Below, in pieces: positions 62,779 through 64,000 of a stretch of 64,000 bases of DNA; positions within the stretch are counted from its first letter, which is position 1; every line of letters starts with the position of its first letter. The translations under genes and the position numbers were made by a program. Source of the stretch: JAJEEA01 sp965116765 (lineage in GTDB: Bacteria; Acidobacteriota; Vicinamibacteria; Vicinamibacterales; UBA8438); NCBI GenBank assembly GCA_965116765.1, contig OZ220718.1, forward strand, positions 62,001 to 126,000. Reading direction: 5' to 3'. Under the pieces are notes generated by a model. It ran no database searches. It saw only the letters and a list, made by a program, of their open reading frames with translations, and was not told the DNA's origin.

Positions 62779-62983
62779 CGGACCGGGCCGTTGCCGCCAG
62801 CGCGTCGGTCGGACGAAGCGACCGGAGAGCAAGGTCGGCCACGCGGGAGAAGCTTCCGCCGACGGAGGTGATTCCCAGCCCGGCGATCCGTTTCATTCCG
62901 CGCCAAGCCAAGTTCGCCCTGGCGGACGGCGTCCTTGTCGCCTGCGGGTTCCCCTGTCAGCCTGGCCCGGCTACCGTGATTCG

Positions 62984-64000
62984 ATGCCCGGCATCGGAAC
63001 CCGCGACAGGAATCCCGGTCGGCGCGTCGCTCCGACGCCGTGGCGCGTCTGCGCCGTCGCTTCGCTGCTCGCCGGGGCCGTCGCGGCGCAGGCACAGGAG
63101 GCGCCGCGCCCCGGCGGCATCCACGGTCATGTCCTCGACGCCGCCACGCGCCGGCCGCTCGCCACGGCCGCCGTCGTGGTCCTCGATCGCGGCCTCGCCA
63201 CCGTCACCGGCGACGACGGGCGCTTCACGCTGGCGGACGTGCCGGTCGGGCTGCACCGCGTGCAGGTCGTGCTGGCCGGCTACGAGTCGGCGATTCTGCA
63301 CGACGTCGTCGTGCGGCCGAGCCGCGTCACGCCGCTGGCGGTGGCGCTCGACGCGGCCGGCCCCGCCGTGCGCGAGGTCGTCGAGGTCACTCCCGACTAC
63401 TTCTCGGCGGAAGAGGAGGCGTCGGTCGGCACCGTGAGCTTCAGCTACGAGGAGATCCGGCGGGCGCCGGGCTCGGCGGGCGACGTCAGCCGGATGCTGC
63501 AGGTGCTGCCGGGCGTGGGCATGGCCACCGATCAGCGCAACGACCTGATCGTCCGGGGCGGCAGCCCGGGCGAGCACCTCACCGTCGTCGACAACATCGA
63601 GATCCCCAACATCAACCACTTTCCGACCCAGGGGGCGTCGGGCGGCGTGATCGGCCTGCTCAACACCGACCTCATCGCCGACGTCAGCTTCTCGGCCGGC
63701 GGCTTCGGGGTCGAGCACGGCGACCGCCTCTCGTCGGTGATGGTCGTCACCCAGCGCGAGGGCAACCGCTCCGAGGTCGACGCGGAGGTCGCCACGAGCA
63801 TGGCCGGGGCCGGCGTCCTCGTGGAGGGGCCGCTCGGCCGGGGGCGCGGGTCGTGGGCCCTGTCGGCGAGGCGCAGCTACCTCGAGCTCATCGCCGGCAT
63901 CGTCGGCGCCATCGGCACCGGCGGGGCGGTTCCCCGGTACAGCGACTTCCAGGGCATGGCGACGGTCGACCTCGGCCCGACGCATCGACTGCAGGTGCTC
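62984..64000 (+). CDS. TonB-dependent outer-membrane receptor, 3' partial
   Basis: 339 codons run open to the window end. Signal region (TPWRVCAVASLLAGAVAAQA), then a carboxypeptidase-regulatory-like domain (GGIHGHVLDAATRRPLATAA, VVVLDRGLATVTGDDGRFTL, ADVPVGLHRVQVVLAGYESA). A TonB plug follows: FSYEEIRRAPGSAGDVSRML, QVLPGVGMATDQRNDLIVRG, GSPGEHLTVVDNIEIPNINH. The barrel begins with FSAGGFGVEHGDRLSSVMVV. It imports a siderophore, glycan or other ligand, unknown here. ATG 62984. No similarity gap is seen, so the gene simply leaves the window. Confidence 0.8.
   Translation, partial: MPGIGTRDRNPGRRVAPTPWRVCAVASLLAGAVAAQAQEAPRPGGIHGHVLDAATRRPLATAAVVVLDRGLATVTGDDGRFTLADVPVGLHRVQVVLAGYESAILHDVVVRPSRVTPLAVALDAAGPAVREVVEVTPDYFSAEEEASVGTVSFSYEEIRRAPGSAGDVSRMLQVLPGVGMATDQRNDLIVRGGSPGEHLTVVDNIEIPNINHFPTQGASGGVIGLLNTDLIADVSFSAGGFGVEHGDRLSSVMVVTQREGNRSEVDAEVATSMAGAGVLVEGPLGRGRGSWALSARRSYLELIAGIVGAIGTGGAVPRYSDFQGMATVDLGPTHRLQVL

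Overview
The window is high-G+C DNA (roughly 70%) from a Gram-negative, respiring bacterium. I infer Acidobacteriota, probably the Vicinamibacteria. The reasons are many secreted PQQ-dependent dehydrogenases, DUF5916 outer-membrane-type proteins, beta-propeller TolB-like proteins, carboxypeptidase-regulatory/TonB-receptor proteins and an M56/BlaI pair. No ribosomal, tRNA or other marker gene is present, so this placement rests on gene content alone.

Layout. 1-6.5 kb: the end of a repeat-rich regulatory-like-domain protein, a diheme cytochrome c, a secreted amidase and a DUF5916 protein. The amidase and the DUF5916 gene are both frameshifted. 6.8-16.2 kb: three paralogous cytochrome c-PQQ dehydrogenases, a TolB-like beta-propeller protein and a decayed toxin-antitoxin (TA) operon. 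16.3-19.1 kb: HigBA-like genes, an orphan ribbon-helix-helix antitoxin, and an AbiEii-type nucleotidyltransferase overlapping an unrecognised partner. 19.1-28.8 kb: a rearranged zone built from whole, truncated and internally deleted copies of a sorbosone dehydrogenase, a PQQ dehydrogenase and a DUF4143 ATPase. It also holds a group II intron reverse-transcriptase fragment, an A+T-richer insert, two VOC genes and hairpin repeats. 28.9-33.2 kb: a TolB_N-like/DUF5916 fusion and a phosphotransferase.

33.4-38.5 kb: a tight three-gene cassette of a DUF559-type nuclease, a winged-helix protein and a double-ATPase with a C-terminal HerA-like domain. This is the best candidate for an undescribed defence or DNA-processing system. 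38.5-53.2 kb: a DUF1703-type ATPase/nuclease, two more PQQ dehydrogenases, small secreted proteins, cysteine dioxygenase, a frameshifted alpha/beta hydrolase, two complete PIN toxin-antitoxin pairs and a short UvrA homologue. 53.5-55.8 kb: a blaI-blaR1 pair with a clear promoter/operator. 55.8-61.4 kb: TA debris, then a DMSO-reductase-type operon (dmsA-dmsB-dmsC-torD-vanZ order). 61.9-64 kb: a small secreted protein and the start of a TonB-dependent receptor.

Functionally the core genes describe periplasmic respiration: PQQ dehydrogenases feeding cytochromes c and a molybdopterin oxidoreductase linked to the quinone pool. Two genome-wide traits stand out. Short in-frame tandem repeats sit inside several unrelated genes. 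Single-base frameshifts occur in at least six genes, often in G/C runs, so some breaks may be assembly errors rather than decay.
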